From assembly GCF_021295395.1 (NCBI RefSeq), contig NZ_JAIWOU010000001.1, positions 747,001 through 811,000 on the forward strand: 64,000 nucleotides of DNA. The letters run 5' to 3'. Within the stretch, counting starts at the first letter, position 1. Each line of letters starts with the position of its first letter. Below the pieces are notes generated by a model. It did no database searches, was not told the origin of the DNA, and was given only the letters and a program-made list of their open reading frames with translations. The DNA is from Komagataeibacter sp. FNDCR2 (lineage in GTDB: Bacteria > Pseudomonadota > Alphaproteobacteria > Acetobacterales > Acetobacteraceae). A program made the position numbers and the translations under genes. Of the stretch, positions 17,812-26,838 are shown in pieces.

Positions 17812-18543
17812 ATGATGACAAACCGCGTGGCATACATAACGGGCGGCAGCCGTGGCATCGGCGCGGGCATTGCCCGCGCGCTGGCGAAGGACGGGTATGA
17901 TATCGCCATTTCCTATGTCCGCAACGCCCACGCCGCCGAGGAAACGCTGGATGCGGTCCGTGCGCTGGGCCGCCGCGCCCTTGCCATCCGCTGCGATGGC
18001 GAAGGCAACGGCAACCGCGCCGCCATACAGGAAGTCGTGCGCGAACTGGGCCGGATTGACGCATTGGTGTGCAATGCGGGGATCTATCCCTATGGCGACG
18101 TGACCGAGATGACGGACGAACAGGTTGATGGCGTGCTGGGGCTGAATGTCCGCGCCGTGATGATCGAGACCATCGAAGCCGCGCGCCACATGACGCAGGG
18201 CGGGCGGATCGTGCTGATCGGCTCAACCTTTGCCGACCGCTCGCCCTTCCCCGGCATTTCGCTTTATTCCGCGTCCAAATCGGCGCTGAACGGCTTTGCC
18301 CGCGGGGCCGCGCGCGACCTTGGCCCGCGCGGCATCACCATCAACGTGGTCCAGCCCGGCCCCATCGACACCGACATGAACCCGGCAACGGGTGCGGCGG
18401 CGGACCTGCTGCGCAGTTTCATGTGCCATAAGGAATATGGGAAAATCAGCGATGTCGCGGCTCTGGTGGCCTTCCTGGCCAGCCCGGCGGCGGGTTTCAT
18501 CACCGGCGCGGCGCTGACGACCGATGGCGGTCTGGCCGCCTGA
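17812..18543 (+). CDS. SDR-family NAD(P)-dependent oxidoreductase
   Basis: This is a classical short-chain dehydrogenase/reductase of 243 residues. The cofactor motif TGGSRGIGAGIA is at about residues 10-21, the NAG motif in VCNAGIYPYG near 86, the catalytic Ser in LIGSTFAD, and Tyr-x-x-x-Lys in YSASKSALNG near 152-156, with a C-terminal ITGAALTTDGGLAA. The layout is like 3-oxoacyl-ACP reductases and many sugar or polyol dehydrogenases, so the substrate is open. GGGAGG precedes the doubled ATG. It is monocistronic: divergent from rpmI and convergent with the UPF0178 gene. Confidence 0.88.
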   Translation: MMTNRVAYITGGSRGIGAGIARALAKDGYDIAISYVRNAHAAEETLDAVRALGRRALAIRCDGEGNGNRAAIQEVVRELGRIDALVCNAGIYPYGDVTEMTDEQVDGVLGLNVRAVMIETIEAARHMTQGGRIVLIGSTFADRSPFPGISLYSASKSALNGFARGAARDLGPRGITINVVQPGPIDTDMNPATGAAADLLRSFMCHKEYGKISDVAALVAFLASPAAGFITGAALTTDGGLAA

Positions 18544-18552
18544 CCCGCTTCC

Positions 18553-18581
18553 GTGCGGGCGGCGCGTATGCGCGCCCGCAC
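18553..18581. terminator. terminator-like hairpin between convergent genes
   Basis: GTGCGGGC-G-GCGC pairs with GCGC-GCCCGCAC around a GTAT loop, with one bulged G. It starts ten bases past the SDR stop, within the gap to the convergent UPF0178 gene. A short T-run on the plus strand occurs only about 15 bases later, so termination is likely but the element is not canonical. Confidence 0.5.
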
Positions 18582-18630
18582 ACCCCCTCAGGACGCTTTT
18601 TGAACAGCCCCCGACCTCCACGCCATCCCG

Positions 18631-19122
18631 TTATTGGGGCGGCACAATGGGAAATGGCCGGTCGCGCCCCGCCGCCCGCTTGCGGGCACGGACCACGGCG
18701 GTATCCAGCGCGGAAAGAAACGTGGAGCGGTCCGCCCGCGTAAAACCACGCCCACCCTGCATGATCGCGCCGGTGGAACGTAGGTCCTCCATGAGGTTAC
18801 GCATCGCGAGCGCCATGCCGATCGCGTCCTCATCCAGGATCCGCCCGCGCGGATCCAGCACGCAGGCCCCACGCGCCACGCAGCGCGCCGCAAGCGGAAT
18901 ATCGGCGGAGATGACGATGTCTGCCGCCGCCGCCCGCGTGGCAATCCAGTCATCCGCCACATCCATGCCCTGCGTCACCACGACACGCTCGATCAGCGGC
19001 GAGGACGGAAGCGCGATCATGCGGTTTGACACAACGAAAACATGCAGCCCATGACGCTGGGCCACCCGATAGGTCTCATCACGAACGGGGCAGGCATCCG
19101 CATCAATGAAAATTCGCGTCAT
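18631..19122 (-). CDS. UPF0178 (YaiI/DUF188) family protein
   Basis: The 163-residue protein matches the conserved UPF0178 family, whose members resemble PIN-like nuclease folds but have no firm function. Its start MTRIFIDADACP fits the family's invariant DADACP block near the N-terminus; later blocks include VVVTQGMDVADDWIA, DIVISADIPLAARCV, GACVLDPRGR and the FTRADRSTFLSALD tail. The ATG at 19122 is chosen to match the family N-terminus; an ATG three codons upstream is possible. It is probably transcribed alone. Confidence 0.85.
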   Translation of the reverse strand: MTRIFIDADACPVRDETYRVAQRHGLHVFVVSNRMIALPSSPLIERVVVTQGMDVADDWIATRAAAADIVISADIPLAARCVARGACVLDPRGRILDEDAIGMALAMRNLMEDLRSTGAIMQGGRGFTRADRSTFLSALDTAVVRARKRAAGRDRPFPIVPPQ

Positions 19123-19270
19123 GGCGTGCATCGCAGGGCGCGCGCCAGCAGGATACGGACCGGACCATCATAGCGGAAACACAACAGGCGAAAGGAACAT
19201 GACAACATGCCCCTGTCCTATTCCGGGACCTGCGCGATTAGCAAGGGGGCGAGCATGTCGCCACCCCCCA

Positions 19271-19350
19271 CCTGACCCTTTATGAAACATGCCCTCATGG
19301 CCTGAAATCATGCGCGCGCACCACTCCAGGCCATGAGCCGCAGGGTCAGG
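19271..19350. repeat. nested inverted repeats over the stop of the serine-rich gene
   Basis: Two perfect inverted repeats are nested: an outer 9-bp pair CCTGACCCT (19271-19279) / AGGGTCAGG (19342-19350) and an inner 11-bp pair CTCATGGCCTG (19294-19304) / CAGGCCATGAG (19327-19337) around a 22-base loop. The outer arm overlaps the stop codon of the minus-strand serine-rich gene. No T-run follows on either strand, so this is a long structured 3' element and not a simple terminator. Confidence 0.7.
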
Positions 19351-19639
19351 CGTAGAGGTCAACGCCGCTTTCGTCGGTCTGCGCGGTATCCCCACCCTGT
19401 GACGAGGAATTTGTCGAGCCACTGGTGGTTTCGGAAATGATGTCGCCGCTTGAATCCTTAACAATGGTGGTGATCGAACCGTCACTGTTGAAGACTTCAC
19501 TCGTCGTCGTGCTGGAGGAGCTTGATCCCGTCGAGGATGAAGATGACGCGGACGATGAAGAGGATGAGCTGCTTGCGGAAGACGTATCAAACAGGCTGGC
19601 GAGAGAACTGCTGCCGAGGCTTGAAACAGAAGTGGACAT
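19346..19639 (-). CDS. serine-rich low-complexity small protein, function unknown
   Basis: The 97-residue product is about half serine: residues 1-47 are almost only Ser, Thr, Ala and Gly, followed by a more ordered section SEVFNSDGSITTIVKDSSGDIISE, another Ser/Asn/Gly stretch and an acidic end TDESGVDLYA. There is no signal peptide, cysteine or transmembrane segment. CAGGGAG lies 6 bases before the ATG and a TTGACA promoter is present upstream, so I regard it as a real expressed gene. The family is not recognised; alternation of DGSITT and SGDIIS resembles short beta-forming repeats of surface or secreted proteins, which is only a resemblance. Confidence 0.72.
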   Translation of the reverse strand: MSTSVSSLGSSSLASLFDTSSASSSSSSSSASSSSSTGSSSSSTTTSEVFNSDGSITTIVKDSSGDIISETTSGSTNSSSQGGDTAQTDESGVDLYA

Positions 19640-19686
19640 CTGAAACTCCCTGATTAAAGTTGATCTGACAAAGTTAAAACATTGTT

Positions 19687-19715
19687 ATGTCACGCTTCCG
19701 GTCTTTTTGTGTCAA
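19687..19715 (-). promoter_or_regulatory. candidate promoter of the serine-rich gene
   Basis: On the minus strand TTGACA (19710-19715) is followed after 17 bases by TGACAT (19687-19692), giving a start near 19680 and a 5' leader of about 40 bases that ends with the CAGGGAG ribosome site. Confidence 0.5.
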
Positions 19716-20056
19716 GCGCGATTGGAATTTGTTTCATAAGTACACAAACAGCCACGGATCCAGAGAGGAATTCGACCATTTATTCAACGATTACTGTCGA
19801 ATTCCAAAACCATCGTTACATTTTCATACATACGGCCCGATGCAATCCGAACGGCTTGCCGAAGGAGTCCATGCTAACCACAATTCGCAACCCTGGAGCG
19901 TAACACCTACGCGAACGCCCGGGAGATGGGCAGTCATCCGCAATGCCAGCCCTGATGGGAGCGATACCCCGGCACCAGCCTGAAACAGTTACGACATGCC
20001 AATCCGTAGCCGTTTTTCAGCCACTCTGGTCATCTGATTTTTAAAATGGGGAATTA
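19716..20056. other. AT-richer gap without a convincing gene
   Basis: This stretch between the serine-rich gene promoter and tRNA-Gln is noticeably less GC-rich than its neighbours. Its notable content is a perfect 10-bp inverted repeat GGAATTCGAC (19767-19776) / GTCGAATTCC (19796-19805) with a 19-base spacer. An open frame from an ATG at 19687 (98 codons, plus strand) crosses it, but that ATG falls on the opposite-strand promoter and has no ribosome site, so I do not call it. Confidence 0.5.
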
Positions 20057-20130
20057 TGGCTGGGGGACCTGGATTCGAACCAGGGCTGACCGGGTCAGAG
20101 CCGGTAGTTCTACCGCTAAACTATCCCCCA
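20057..20130 (-). tRNA. tRNA-Gln, anticodon CTG
   Basis: The minus strand folds as a complete 74-base tRNA with encoded CCA: acceptor TGGGGGA/TCCCCCA, anticodon stem ACCGG/CCGGT with loop CTCTGAC (anticodon CTG, reading CAG), T-arm CCTGG-TTCGAAT-CCAGG and discriminator G. The D-arm GTT..AAC is short, as in many bacterial tRNA-Gln. Confidence 0.95.
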
Positions 20131-20168
20131 GCAAGGAGAAAGCGGCGCGATGCGCTGCGGTGATCAGG

Positions 20169-20197
20169 CATATAGCCGCCGCCTCCGAAGCGCGCAA
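20169..20197 (-). promoter_or_regulatory. candidate promoter of tRNA-Gln
   Basis: On the minus strand TTGCGC (20192-20197) and TATATG (20169-20174) are separated by 17 bases, with predicted start about 30 bases before the mature tRNA 5' end. Confidence 0.45.
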
Positions 20198-20346
20198 CCC
20201 CCGATATGGCTTTTGTACAAACTTTCTCTTTTGGCTTGCGTTTTATGCAGAACACTCAACACAATAGGTAATACCTCGTCCGTCACCGGGTTTGGATGCA
20301 CATGGTCCAGCAGACGCTCAGCGCGAAGACACGACAGCAGGGGTCC

Positions 20347-21426
20347 ATGCCCCTCCTCCCCCCCGTGGCGCATCGCCGCGGCATACGCGCACCGCTTTAT
20401 GCCGCCATTGACCTGGGCACCCATAACTGCCGGCTGCTCATCGCCCGCGCCGGTTCGCAGGGCCTGCGCGTGATCGACAGTTTCAGCCGCGCGGTCCGTC
20501 TTGGTGAAGGGTTGCACCGGACTGGCCAGCTGGCCGATCCGGCCATGGAACGTACCTTGACCGCCCTGCGGGCCTGTGTCGCGCGCATGGGGCTATATGA
20601 CCTGCACGGCCACCGCGCCATCGCGACCGAAGCCTGCCGCCGGGCGGGAAATGGTCTCGATTTCCTCAGCCGCGTCCTGCACGAGACGGGACTGAACATC
20701 TCCATCATCTCGGCACGGGAGGAGGCGGAACTCGCACTCGCCGCCTGTACCTCACTATTGCAGGACAGCCGGGGCACGACGGGGCGCGGGCTACTGTTCG
20801 ACATTGGCGGCGGCTCGACCGAGATCGCCTGGGCGCGAATCGACCGCCATGCCGGACGGCATGACCTGTCGGGTTATGTCAGCCTGCCCGTCGGCATCAT
20901 GACACTGGGTGAGCGCGATGGCGCGGACATCTTTTCCGATACGGGCTATGCCGCCACCGTAGCCGAAATCAGCAGCGTCCTGCGCGGTTTTGATGATGTT
21001 CATTGCATCGCCCGTGAAATCGTGCGCCAGAACGTCATGCTGCTGGGCACCAGCGGCACGGTCACCACGCTGGCCAGCCTGGCGCTGGGTCAGGCGCGCT
21101 ATGACCGCACCAGCATCGATGGCACCAGCCTGTCGGTGCCGCGCGCGCTGGGCATCATCGACAGCCTGCGCCGGACGGGCATGGACGGGCTGGTGCGCAA
21201 TCCCGTCATCGGGCCGGAACGCGCGCGATACATCATGCCCGGCTGCGCCATATTCGAAGCGATCGTCACCACCTGGCCCCTGGCGGAGGTAACGGTGGCG
21301 GACCGGGGATTGCGCGACGGCCTGCTTTTACGCATGATCGGGGATCGTAAACGGCGTGGTGGCCTTTCCACCGCACCGTCTTCCCTCCCCTTATACAGCC
21401 GTATGGAGCACCGGGTCAGTTCCTGA
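20347..21426 (+). CDS. Ppx/GppA family phosphatase (exopolyphosphatase-like)
   Basis: Members of this ASKHA-fold family hydrolyse polyphosphate or guanosine pentaphosphate. The nucleotide-binding PHOSPHATE-1 block is AAIDLGTHNCRLLIA, followed by ATEACRRAGNG, the SAREEAEL segment, the LFDIGGGSTEIAW block, GTSGTVTTLASLAL and the characteristic VADRGLRDGLLL near the C-terminus. The length of 359 residues is that of the short form that lacks the extra C-terminal domain of E. coli Ppx. AGGGG precedes ATG 20347 at close spacing; an upstream ATG at 20296 is also in frame, so the start is uncertain. It lies 12 bases before rlmE and is probably cotranscribed with it. Confidence 0.87.
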   Translation: MPLLPPVAHRRGIRAPLYAAIDLGTHNCRLLIARAGSQGLRVIDSFSRAVRLGEGLHRTGQLADPAMERTLTALRACVARMGLYDLHGHRAIATEACRRAGNGLDFLSRVLHETGLNISIISAREEAELALAACTSLLQDSRGTTGRGLLFDIGGGSTEIAWARIDRHAGRHDLSGYVSLPVGIMTLGERDGADIFSDTGYAATVAEISSVLRGFDDVHCIAREIVRQNVMLLGTSGTVTTLASLALGQARYDRTSIDGTSLSVPRALGIIDSLRRTGMDGLVRNPVIGPERARYIMPGCAIFEAIVTTWPLAEVTVADRGLRDGLLLRMIGDRKRRGGLSTAPSSLPLYSRMEHRVSS

Positions 21427-21438
21427 CCGCGTCCCGTC

Positions 21439-22203
21439 ATGAAACAGCGTTCCCCCACCCGCATACCGGGCAAGGCCCGTACCAGCAGCCTGACCCCCGG
21501 AGATGGCGACACCAGCGCCGACGGGCGGGCCGTACAGGCCAACCGGACCAAGACCGTCACCGTCAGGAAGGCGCGCGGCCGCACCACCGCGCAACACCGC
21601 TGGCTGCAACGGCAGTTGAACGACCCCTACGTGCAGGCCGCGCAGAAACAGGGCTGGCGTTCACGCGCCGCCTTCAAGCTGATCGAACTTGATGACCGCT
21701 TCCATCTCATCCGCCCCGGCGCCCGTGTGGTGGATCTGGGGGCGGCCCCGGGGGGCTGGACACAGGTTGCGGTCAAGCGCGGGGCGGCGGAGGTCGCCGG
21801 TGTCGACCTGCTGCCCGTGGACCCGGTGCCCGGTGCCACCATTATCGAAGGGGATTTCAACGATCCGGCCATGCCCGACCGCCTGACCGAACTGCTGGGC
21901 GGCCGCGCGGATCTGGTCATGTCCGACATGGCGCCCAATACAACCGGACATGCCCCGACCGATCACCTGCGCATTATCGGCCTGACCGAACTGGCGCTGG
22001 ATTTCGCCACGCGCATTCTCGCCCCCGGCGGGGCGTTTATCGCCAAGGTGTTCCAGGGCGGGTCGGAAAAACAGATGCTGCTGGAACTCAAAGCCCTGTT
22101 CACCCAGGTACGGCACGCCAAGCCACCGGCAAGCCGCAAGGAATCGAGTGAACTCTATGTCGTGGCGACAGGGTTCCGCGGCCGGGAAAACGGGGAAGGC
22201 TGA
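21439..22203 (+). CDS. rlmE: 23S rRNA (uridine(2552)-2'-O)-methyltransferase RlmE (FtsJ)
   Basis: RlmE methylates the 2'-OH of U2552 in the A-loop of 23S rRNA, a late step in 50S assembly. The AdoMet site is VVDLGAAPGGWTQ, and the K-D-K-E catalytic tetrad is seen in RSRAAFKL, VMSDMAPNTTGH, FIAKVFQGG and SSELYVVATGF. The product has 254 residues, about 45 more than E. coli RlmE because of a basic, Thr/Arg-rich N-terminal extension before ARGRTTAQHRWLQRQLNDPYV. It follows the Ppx/GppA gene by 12 bases, an arrangement I recall from other alphaproteobacteria. Confidence 0.95.
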   Translation: MKQRSPTRIPGKARTSSLTPGDGDTSADGRAVQANRTKTVTVRKARGRTTAQHRWLQRQLNDPYVQAAQKQGWRSRAAFKLIELDDRFHLIRPGARVVDLGAAPGGWTQVAVKRGAAEVAGVDLLPVDPVPGATIIEGDFNDPAMPDRLTELLGGRADLVMSDMAPNTTGHAPTDHLRIIGLTELALDFATRILAPGGAFIAKVFQGGSEKQMLLELKALFTQVRHAKPPASRKESSELYVVATGFRGRENGEG

Positions 22204-22234
22204 CCCCCGCGCCCCCGGTCGCGTCCGGCACCCA

Positions 22235-23146
22235 TCAGGCATTCGCGTGGAGATCGTCCCATAGCCATGCGGCGCCGCGCACGCCGGAGCTGTCGCCATG
22301 GCGGTTGCGCACGATGGGGGTGCGGCAGTCGGGTGTGATGATATAACGCCGCATGAGATGGGGCACGCGTTCGTACAGCGTATCAAGGTTGGACACGCCG
22401 CCGCCCAGCACAATCACGTCGGGATCCATGAAGTTGATCGCCATGGCGCATGCCCGCGCCATGCGGTCCATGTAACGGTCCAGCGCGCCGATTGCCGTAA
22501 GATCCCCGGCTTCCGCTTCCGCCTCGATATGGGCGGCGCTGAGATGGCCGGGGCCCTTCCAGTCCTGCGCCAGCGCCGAACCGCTGAGGAAACGCTCCAT
22601 GCATCCCTCATTGCCGCAAAAACACTTGGGCATGGGGAATTCCTCAAGCCGGGGCCAGGGCAGCGGCGTATGCCCCCATTCCCCCGCGATGTGATTGCGC
22701 CCGATCAGCAGCTTGCGGTCAATCACGATCCCGGCGCCCATGCCGGTGCCGATGATCACGCCGAACACGCTGTGGAACCCCGCACCCGCCCCGTCGATCG
22801 CCTCGGACAGAGCGAAGCAGTTGGCGTCGTTCTCGATGCGGACCTCACGCCCCAGTGCTTCGGACATGTCACGGTTCAGGGGCTGGTTGTTCAGCCATGT
22901 GGCGTTGGCGTTCTTGATCACGCCGATATCGGGGCTGATGGAACCGGGAATCCCGATTCCGACCGTGCCCGTTCCGCCCAGTTCCTTATCCACACCCTGG
23001 ATCAGGTCGCACATGGCCTGAATGGCCGCCGTATAGTTGCCGGGATTGATGATCCGCCGGCGGATCAGCTCGGCTCCATCCATGCCCAGTGCTGCGATCT
23101 CGATCTTGGTGCCGCCAAAATCTATTCCGATACGATAGGAGGCCAT
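22235..23146 (-). CDS. ROK-family sugar kinase, probably fructokinase-like
   Basis: ROK kinases phosphorylate hexoses such as fructose, glucose or N-acetylglucosamine with ATP. The phosphate-1 motif GIDFGGTKIE is at residues 7-16, NDANCFALSEA and GTGMGAGIVIDRK supply catalytic Asp and phosphate-2, and the ROK zinc motif is complete as HIAGEWGH followed by CFCGNEGCMERFLSG. The product has 303 residues and no DNA-binding domain, so it is a kinase and not a NagC/XylR-type repressor. The order of motifs resembles Mak/fructokinase, but the sugar is not proven. It converges with rlmE (31-base gap). Confidence 0.88.
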   Translation of the reverse strand: MASYRIGIDFGGTKIEIAALGMDGAELIRRRIINPGNYTAAIQAMCDLIQGVDKELGGTGTVGIGIPGSISPDIGVIKNANATWLNNQPLNRDMSEALGREVRIENDANCFALSEAIDGAGAGFHSVFGVIIGTGMGAGIVIDRKLLIGRNHIAGEWGHTPLPWPRLEEFPMPKCFCGNEGCMERFLSGSALAQDWKGPGHLSAAHIEAEAEAGDLTAIGALDRYMDRMARACAMAINFMDPDVIVLGGGVSNLDTLYERVPHLMRRYIITPDCRTPIVRNRHGDSSGVRGAAWLWDDLHANA

Positions 23147-23266
23147 CCGGAGTCTTTCTTTCATCATGTTTTATCAATGGCACGTTTTCTTTTATGATCG
23201 TACCAGCATGGAACATCAAACCCTGTTGTCAGGGCATAGCTGCCCACCACGAGGAGACAAGTCCCC

Positions 23267-23551
23267 ATGAGTGAAATCCTGCTAGACGCACGCGGGCTGA
23301 CCTGTCCACTCCCCGTACTCAGGGCCAACCGCATGTTACGCGGCCTCGCGCCGGGGGAACGGCTGCGCGTCATGGCGACGGACCGGGCCTCGGTTGCGGA
23401 TTTTCAGGCTTTCTGCCGCGAGACGGGCCATGCGCTGATCGCCTTCGGGGAGGAAGGCGGCACGCTCTCCTTCATCATCCGCCGCAGGCCCGAACCGCAG
23501 GCCGCGCGCCCGGCGGGCGATCCCCCCGCCCCTGATGTCAAACTGGCGTAA
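23267..23551 (+). CDS. TusA/SirA-family sulfurtransferase
   Basis: TusA-type proteins carry persulfide sulfur, for example toward tRNA thiolation or molybdenum cofactor synthesis. The 94-residue product begins LLDARGLTCPLPVLRANRML, with the CPxP motif holding the sulfur-carrying cysteine near residue 13, and continues GERLRVMATDRASVADFQAFCRETGH. A Pro/Ala-rich tail of about 20 residues follows the domain. GAGGAG lies 10-13 bases before the ATG. It opens the plus-strand run leading to xseB, ispA and dxs, though the 83-base gap leaves room for a separate promoter. Confidence 0.9.
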   Translation: MSEILLDARGLTCPLPVLRANRMLRGLAPGERLRVMATDRASVADFQAFCRETGHALIAFGEEGGTLSFIIRRRPEPQAARPAGDPPAPDVKLA

Positions 23552-23634
23552 AACCAGTTGTCCCCTTGGCAGGATGCCCCACAAGGATGTAATGCGTCCG
23601 CCAGCTACGTTATTGCAGGAAGCACCGCGCACAG

Positions 23635-23865
23635 ATGACCGATGACCTGACCAACCTTTCCTTCGAGGACGCACTGGCCGAGCTTGAGGCCATCGTGCGG
23701 CAGCTTGAGGTGGGCCAACTCAGGCTGGAGGACGCAATTACGTCCTATGAGCGTGGCGCGGCCCTGCGGCAGTACTGCCAGAAGAAACTGGACGAGGCGG
23801 AAGCCCGCGTCCAGGCGATTGTCCAGCGTGCCGATGGTACGCTGGAAGCAAAACCAATGGATTGA
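23635..23865 (+). CDS. xseB: exodeoxyribonuclease VII small subunit XseB
   Basis: XseB binds several copies to the coiled coil of XseA in the single-strand exonuclease VII. The 76 residues contain the family core LSFEDALAELEAIVRQLEVGQLRLEDAITSYERG followed by CQKKLDEAEARVQ. Its stop codon shares a base with the ispA start (TGATG), so the two genes are translationally coupled, a frequent xseB-ispA-dxs arrangement in proteobacteria. xseA is not in the window. Confidence 0.95.
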   Translation: MTDDLTNLSFEDALAELEAIVRQLEVGQLRLEDAITSYERGAALRQYCQKKLDEAEARVQAIVQRADGTLEAKPMD

Positions 23866-24809
23866 TGCGCCAGATGAGCCAAACAACAGCAACCGCGTCC
23901 CAAACAGACGGTACGGATCGCATGGTCCGTCTGCGTGCATCCATGGCCGCGCGCGCCACGGCGATCGAAAACATGATCGACCGCCTTCTTCCCCGTGTCG
24001 AAGGGGGGGAAGCCCGCCTGATCGACGCCATGCGCTATGCGACGCTGGGCGGGGGCAAGCGCCTGCGCGGCTACCTGGTGGCCGAAGTCGCCAGCCTGTT
24101 CGGCGTCAGCCCCGAAGGGGCGGATCGTGTCGCGGCCTCGGTCGAGATGCTGCATGCCTATTCACTGGTGCATGACGACCTGCCCGCCATGGATGATGAC
24201 GACCTGCGCCGTGGCCAGCCGTCCACCCACCGCAAGTTTGATGAAGCCACGGCCATCCTGGCGGGTGACGCGCTCCAGACGATGGCGTTCGATATCCTCG
24301 CCAACCCGCTGACGCACGCCAGCGCGGAAGTGCGCGTCAACCTGGTGCGCGCCCTGGCCGAAGCCTCGGGCGCCGCCGGCATGGTCGGTGGCCAGATGAT
24401 CGACATGGAGGGCGAAGGCCGCGCCCTGTCGCTGGAGGAAGTCGCCCGCCTGCATGCGCTCAAGACCGGCTGCCTCATCCGCTATTCGGCTGAAGCCGGG
24501 GCCATCCTGGGCCAGGCGAGCGACGACGTGCGCAGGCGCATCTCCGCCTATGGCCGCGACCTTGGCGCTGCGTTCCAGATCGCCGATGACGTGCTGGACG
24601 CCACCGCCAGCGCCGAGGAACTGGGCAAGACGGCCGGCAAGGACGAAGCCGCGGGCAAGTCCACCTACGTCGCCCTGCTGGGCGTGGAAGGTGCCGCGAA
24701 CGAGGCAAGGCGCGTCGCGGAACAGGCTGAATCCCATATCGACATATTTGGCCCCGAGGCTGATCGCCTGCGCGATCTGATCCGCTACGTGGTCGAGCGC
24801 AGGAACTGA
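23865..24809 (+). CDS. ispA: farnesyl/geranyl diphosphate synthase (short-chain polyprenyl synthetase) IspA
   Basis: IspA condenses IPP with DMAPP and GPP to give farnesyl diphosphate. The first Asp-rich motif is [14 protein letters not shown], with the two-residue insertion of bacterial FPP synthases, the second is DDVLD, and GGGKRLRG binds IPP phosphates. Length is 314 residues. The ATG at 23865 overlaps the xseB stop; an ATG at 23874 would remove three residues. Between xseB and dxs, it supplies precursors for quinones and hopanoids together with dxs. Confidence 0.95.
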   Translation: MRQMSQTTATASQTDGTDRMVRLRASMAARATAIENMIDRLLPRVEGGEARLIDAMRYATLGGGKRLRGYLVAEVASLFGVSPEGADRVAASVEMLHAYSLVHDDLPAMDDDDLRRGQPSTHRKFDEATAILAGDALQTMAFDILANPLTHASAEVRVNLVRALAEASGAAGMVGGQMIDMEGEGRALSLEEVARLHALKTGCLIRYSAEAGAILGQASDDVRRRISAYGRDLGAAFQIADDVLDATASAEELGKTAGKDEAAGKSTYVALLGVEGAANEARRVAEQAESHIDIFGPEADRLRDLIRYVVERRN

Positions 24810-24814
24810 TTGAC

Positions 24815-26806
24815 ATGACCGACAGCAACACGCCTTCCGCGATTCCGACGCTCGGGCGCTATGCGCAGCTTGACCGCGTGCGTATGCCGCATGACCTGCG
24901 CAACCTTTCTGTGGAGCAGCTCCGGCAGCTTGCGGATGAACTGCGCTCGGAGACGATCGACGCGGTCTCCACCACCGGGGGGCACCTTGGGGCGTCGCTG
25001 GGCGTGGTTGAGCTGACCGTGGCGCTGCATGCCGTGTTCGACACCCCCGATGACCGCGTGATCTGGGATGTCGGCCACCAGGCCTATCCGCACAAGATCC
25101 TGACCGGGCGGCGCGAGCGGATCCGCACCCTGCGCCAGCCGGGCGGGCTTTCGGGCTTCACGCGCCGCAGCGAGAGCGAATACGACCCCTTCGGCGCGGC
25201 CCATTCCTCCACCTCCATTTCCGCGGGGCTCGGCATGGCCGTCGCCCACCACCTGCGCGCAGAGGAAGACCCCTCCTACCGTGAGCGCAACGTGATCGCG
25301 GTGATCGGGGACGGCTCGATCTCGGCAGGGATGGCGTACGAGGCGATGAACAACGCCTCGCATTGCGGGCCGGGCGCCGAACGCCTGATCGTGGTGCTCA
25401 ACGATAACGAGATGTCCATCGCCCCGCCCGTGGGCGCGATGTCGAACTACCTGTCGCGGCTCATGTCCTCGCGCAAGTTCCTTGGCCTGCGCGAGCTTGC
25501 GGGCAAGATGGCCAAGCGCCTGCCGGGCCGGCTGGAACGCACCGCGAAGAAGGCGGATGAATACGCGCGCGGCATCATGACCGGCGGCACGCTGTTCGAG
25601 GAACTGGGCTTTTACTATGTCGGCCCCGTGAACGGGCATGACATGAACCAGCTTGTCCACATCCTGCGCAACCTGCGTGACGCGGAAGATGTCGGCCCCG
25701 TGCTGGTCCATGTGATTACCGAAAAGGGGCGTGGCTACACCCCGGCCGAATCGGCTGGCGACAAATACCACGCCGTGTCCAAATTCAACGTGGTGACGGG
25801 CGAGCAGAAAAAGGCCCCGCCCGGCCCGCCAAGCTATACCTCGGTCTTCGGGCGCGAACTGATCCGCCAGGCCGCGACGGACAACCGCATCGTCACCGTC
25901 ACCGCCGCCATGCCCTCGGGCACGGGGCTGGACAAATTCGCCAAAGCCTATCCCGACCGCTTCTTCGATGTCGGCATTGCCGAGCAGCATGCCGTCACCT
26001 TCGCCGCCGGGATGGCGACGGAGGGGCTGCGCCCGTTCTGCGCCATCTACTCCACCTTCCTCCAGCGCGCCTATGACCAGGTGATGCATGACGTGGTGCT
26101 GCAGAAGCTGCCGGTGCGCTTCGCCATCGACCGCGCGGGGCTGGTGGGGGCCGATGGCGCGACCCATGCCGGGTCGTTCGACATCGCCTATCTTGGCTGC
26201 CTGCCGGGCATGACCATCATGGCGCCCAGCACGGAGCTGGAACTGCTGCACATGACCGCGACCTCCGTCGCGTTTGACGAAGGCCCGATCGCGCTGCGCT
26301 ACCCGCGCGGCAACGGGCTGGGGCTTGACCTTCCGGCAGCGGGCGAGGTGCTGGAGATCGGGCGCGGGCGAATCGTGCGCGAGATGGCCCGCCAGTCAGG
26401 CCCCGAGCAGGGCGGCATCGCCATCCTCTCGCTCGGTCCACGGCTGGGGGAGGCGCTGAAGGCGGCGGACATGCTGGCCGCGCAGGGCCTGTCCCCCACG
26501 GTGGCCGACGCCCGCTTCGCCAAGCCGATCGACACCGCCCTGGTCGAGCAGCTTGCGCGCAACCACGCCGTGCTGATCACCATCGAGGAAGGGTCGGTGG
26601 GCGGCTTCGGCAGCTATGTCATGACACACCTGGCCCGGACCGGCCTGCTGGACCGCGTGCGCTTCCGCCCCATGACCCTGCCCGACCGCTTCATCGACCA
26701 CAACACCCAGGCCGCACAGTACCATGAGGCCGGGCTGGATGCGCCCGCCATTGTCGCGACGGCGCTGTCCGCCCTTGGCGTGCCGCATTCGCGCCAGATG
26801 GCCTGA
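24815..26806 (+). CDS. dxs: 1-deoxy-D-xylulose-5-phosphate synthase
   Basis: Dxs makes the first intermediate of the MEP isoprenoid pathway from pyruvate and glyceraldehyde 3-phosphate with thiamine diphosphate. The 663-residue protein shows the N-terminal TPP-binding [17 protein letters not shown]...LNDNEMSI, the Pyr domain with [17 protein letters not shown] and [16 protein letters not shown], and the [14 protein letters not shown] substrate segment, then a transketolase C-terminal domain. It begins 5 bases after ispA with AGGAACTG as ribosome site. Confidence 0.97.
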   Translation: MTDSNTPSAIPTLGRYAQLDRVRMPHDLRNLSVEQLRQLADELRSETIDAVSTTGGHLGASLGVVELTVALHAVFDTPDDRVIWDVGHQAYPHKILTGRRERIRTLRQPGGLSGFTRRSESEYDPFGAAHSSTSISAGLGMAVAHHLRAEEDPSYRERNVIAVIGDGSISAGMAYEAMNNASHCGPGAERLIVVLNDNEMSIAPPVGAMSNYLSRLMSSRKFLGLRELAGKMAKRLPGRLERTAKKADEYARGIMTGGTLFEELGFYYVGPVNGHDMNQLVHILRNLRDAEDVGPVLVHVITEKGRGYTPAESAGDKYHAVSKFNVVTGEQKKAPPGPPSYTSVFGRELIRQAATDNRIVTVTAAMPSGTGLDKFAKAYPDRFFDVGIAEQHAVTFAAGMATEGLRPFCAIYSTFLQRAYDQVMHDVVLQKLPVRFAIDRAGLVGADGATHAGSFDIAYLGCLPGMTIMAPSTELELLHMTATSVAFDEGPIALRYPRGNGLGLDLPAAGEVLEIGRGRIVREMARQSGPEQGGIAILSLGPRLGEALKAADMLAAQGLSPTVADARFAKPIDTALVEQLARNHAVLITIEEGSVGGFGSYVMTHLARTGLLDRVRFRPMTLPDRFIDHNTQAAQYHEAGLDAPAIVATALSALGVPHSRQMA

Positions 26807-26838
26807 GCACGCTCCGTTCGGGAAAACAGGCACCGCGC

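Noticed and set aside
19687-19983. 98-codon plus-strand frame in the gap before tRNA-Gln
   Set aside because: Its ATG coincides with the -10 region of the opposite-strand promoter and no Shine-Dalgarno is present; the later half reads as low-quality sequence.
24785-26251. 488-codon open frame antisense to dxs
   Set aside because: Shadow of dxs; no ribosome site or recognisable domain.
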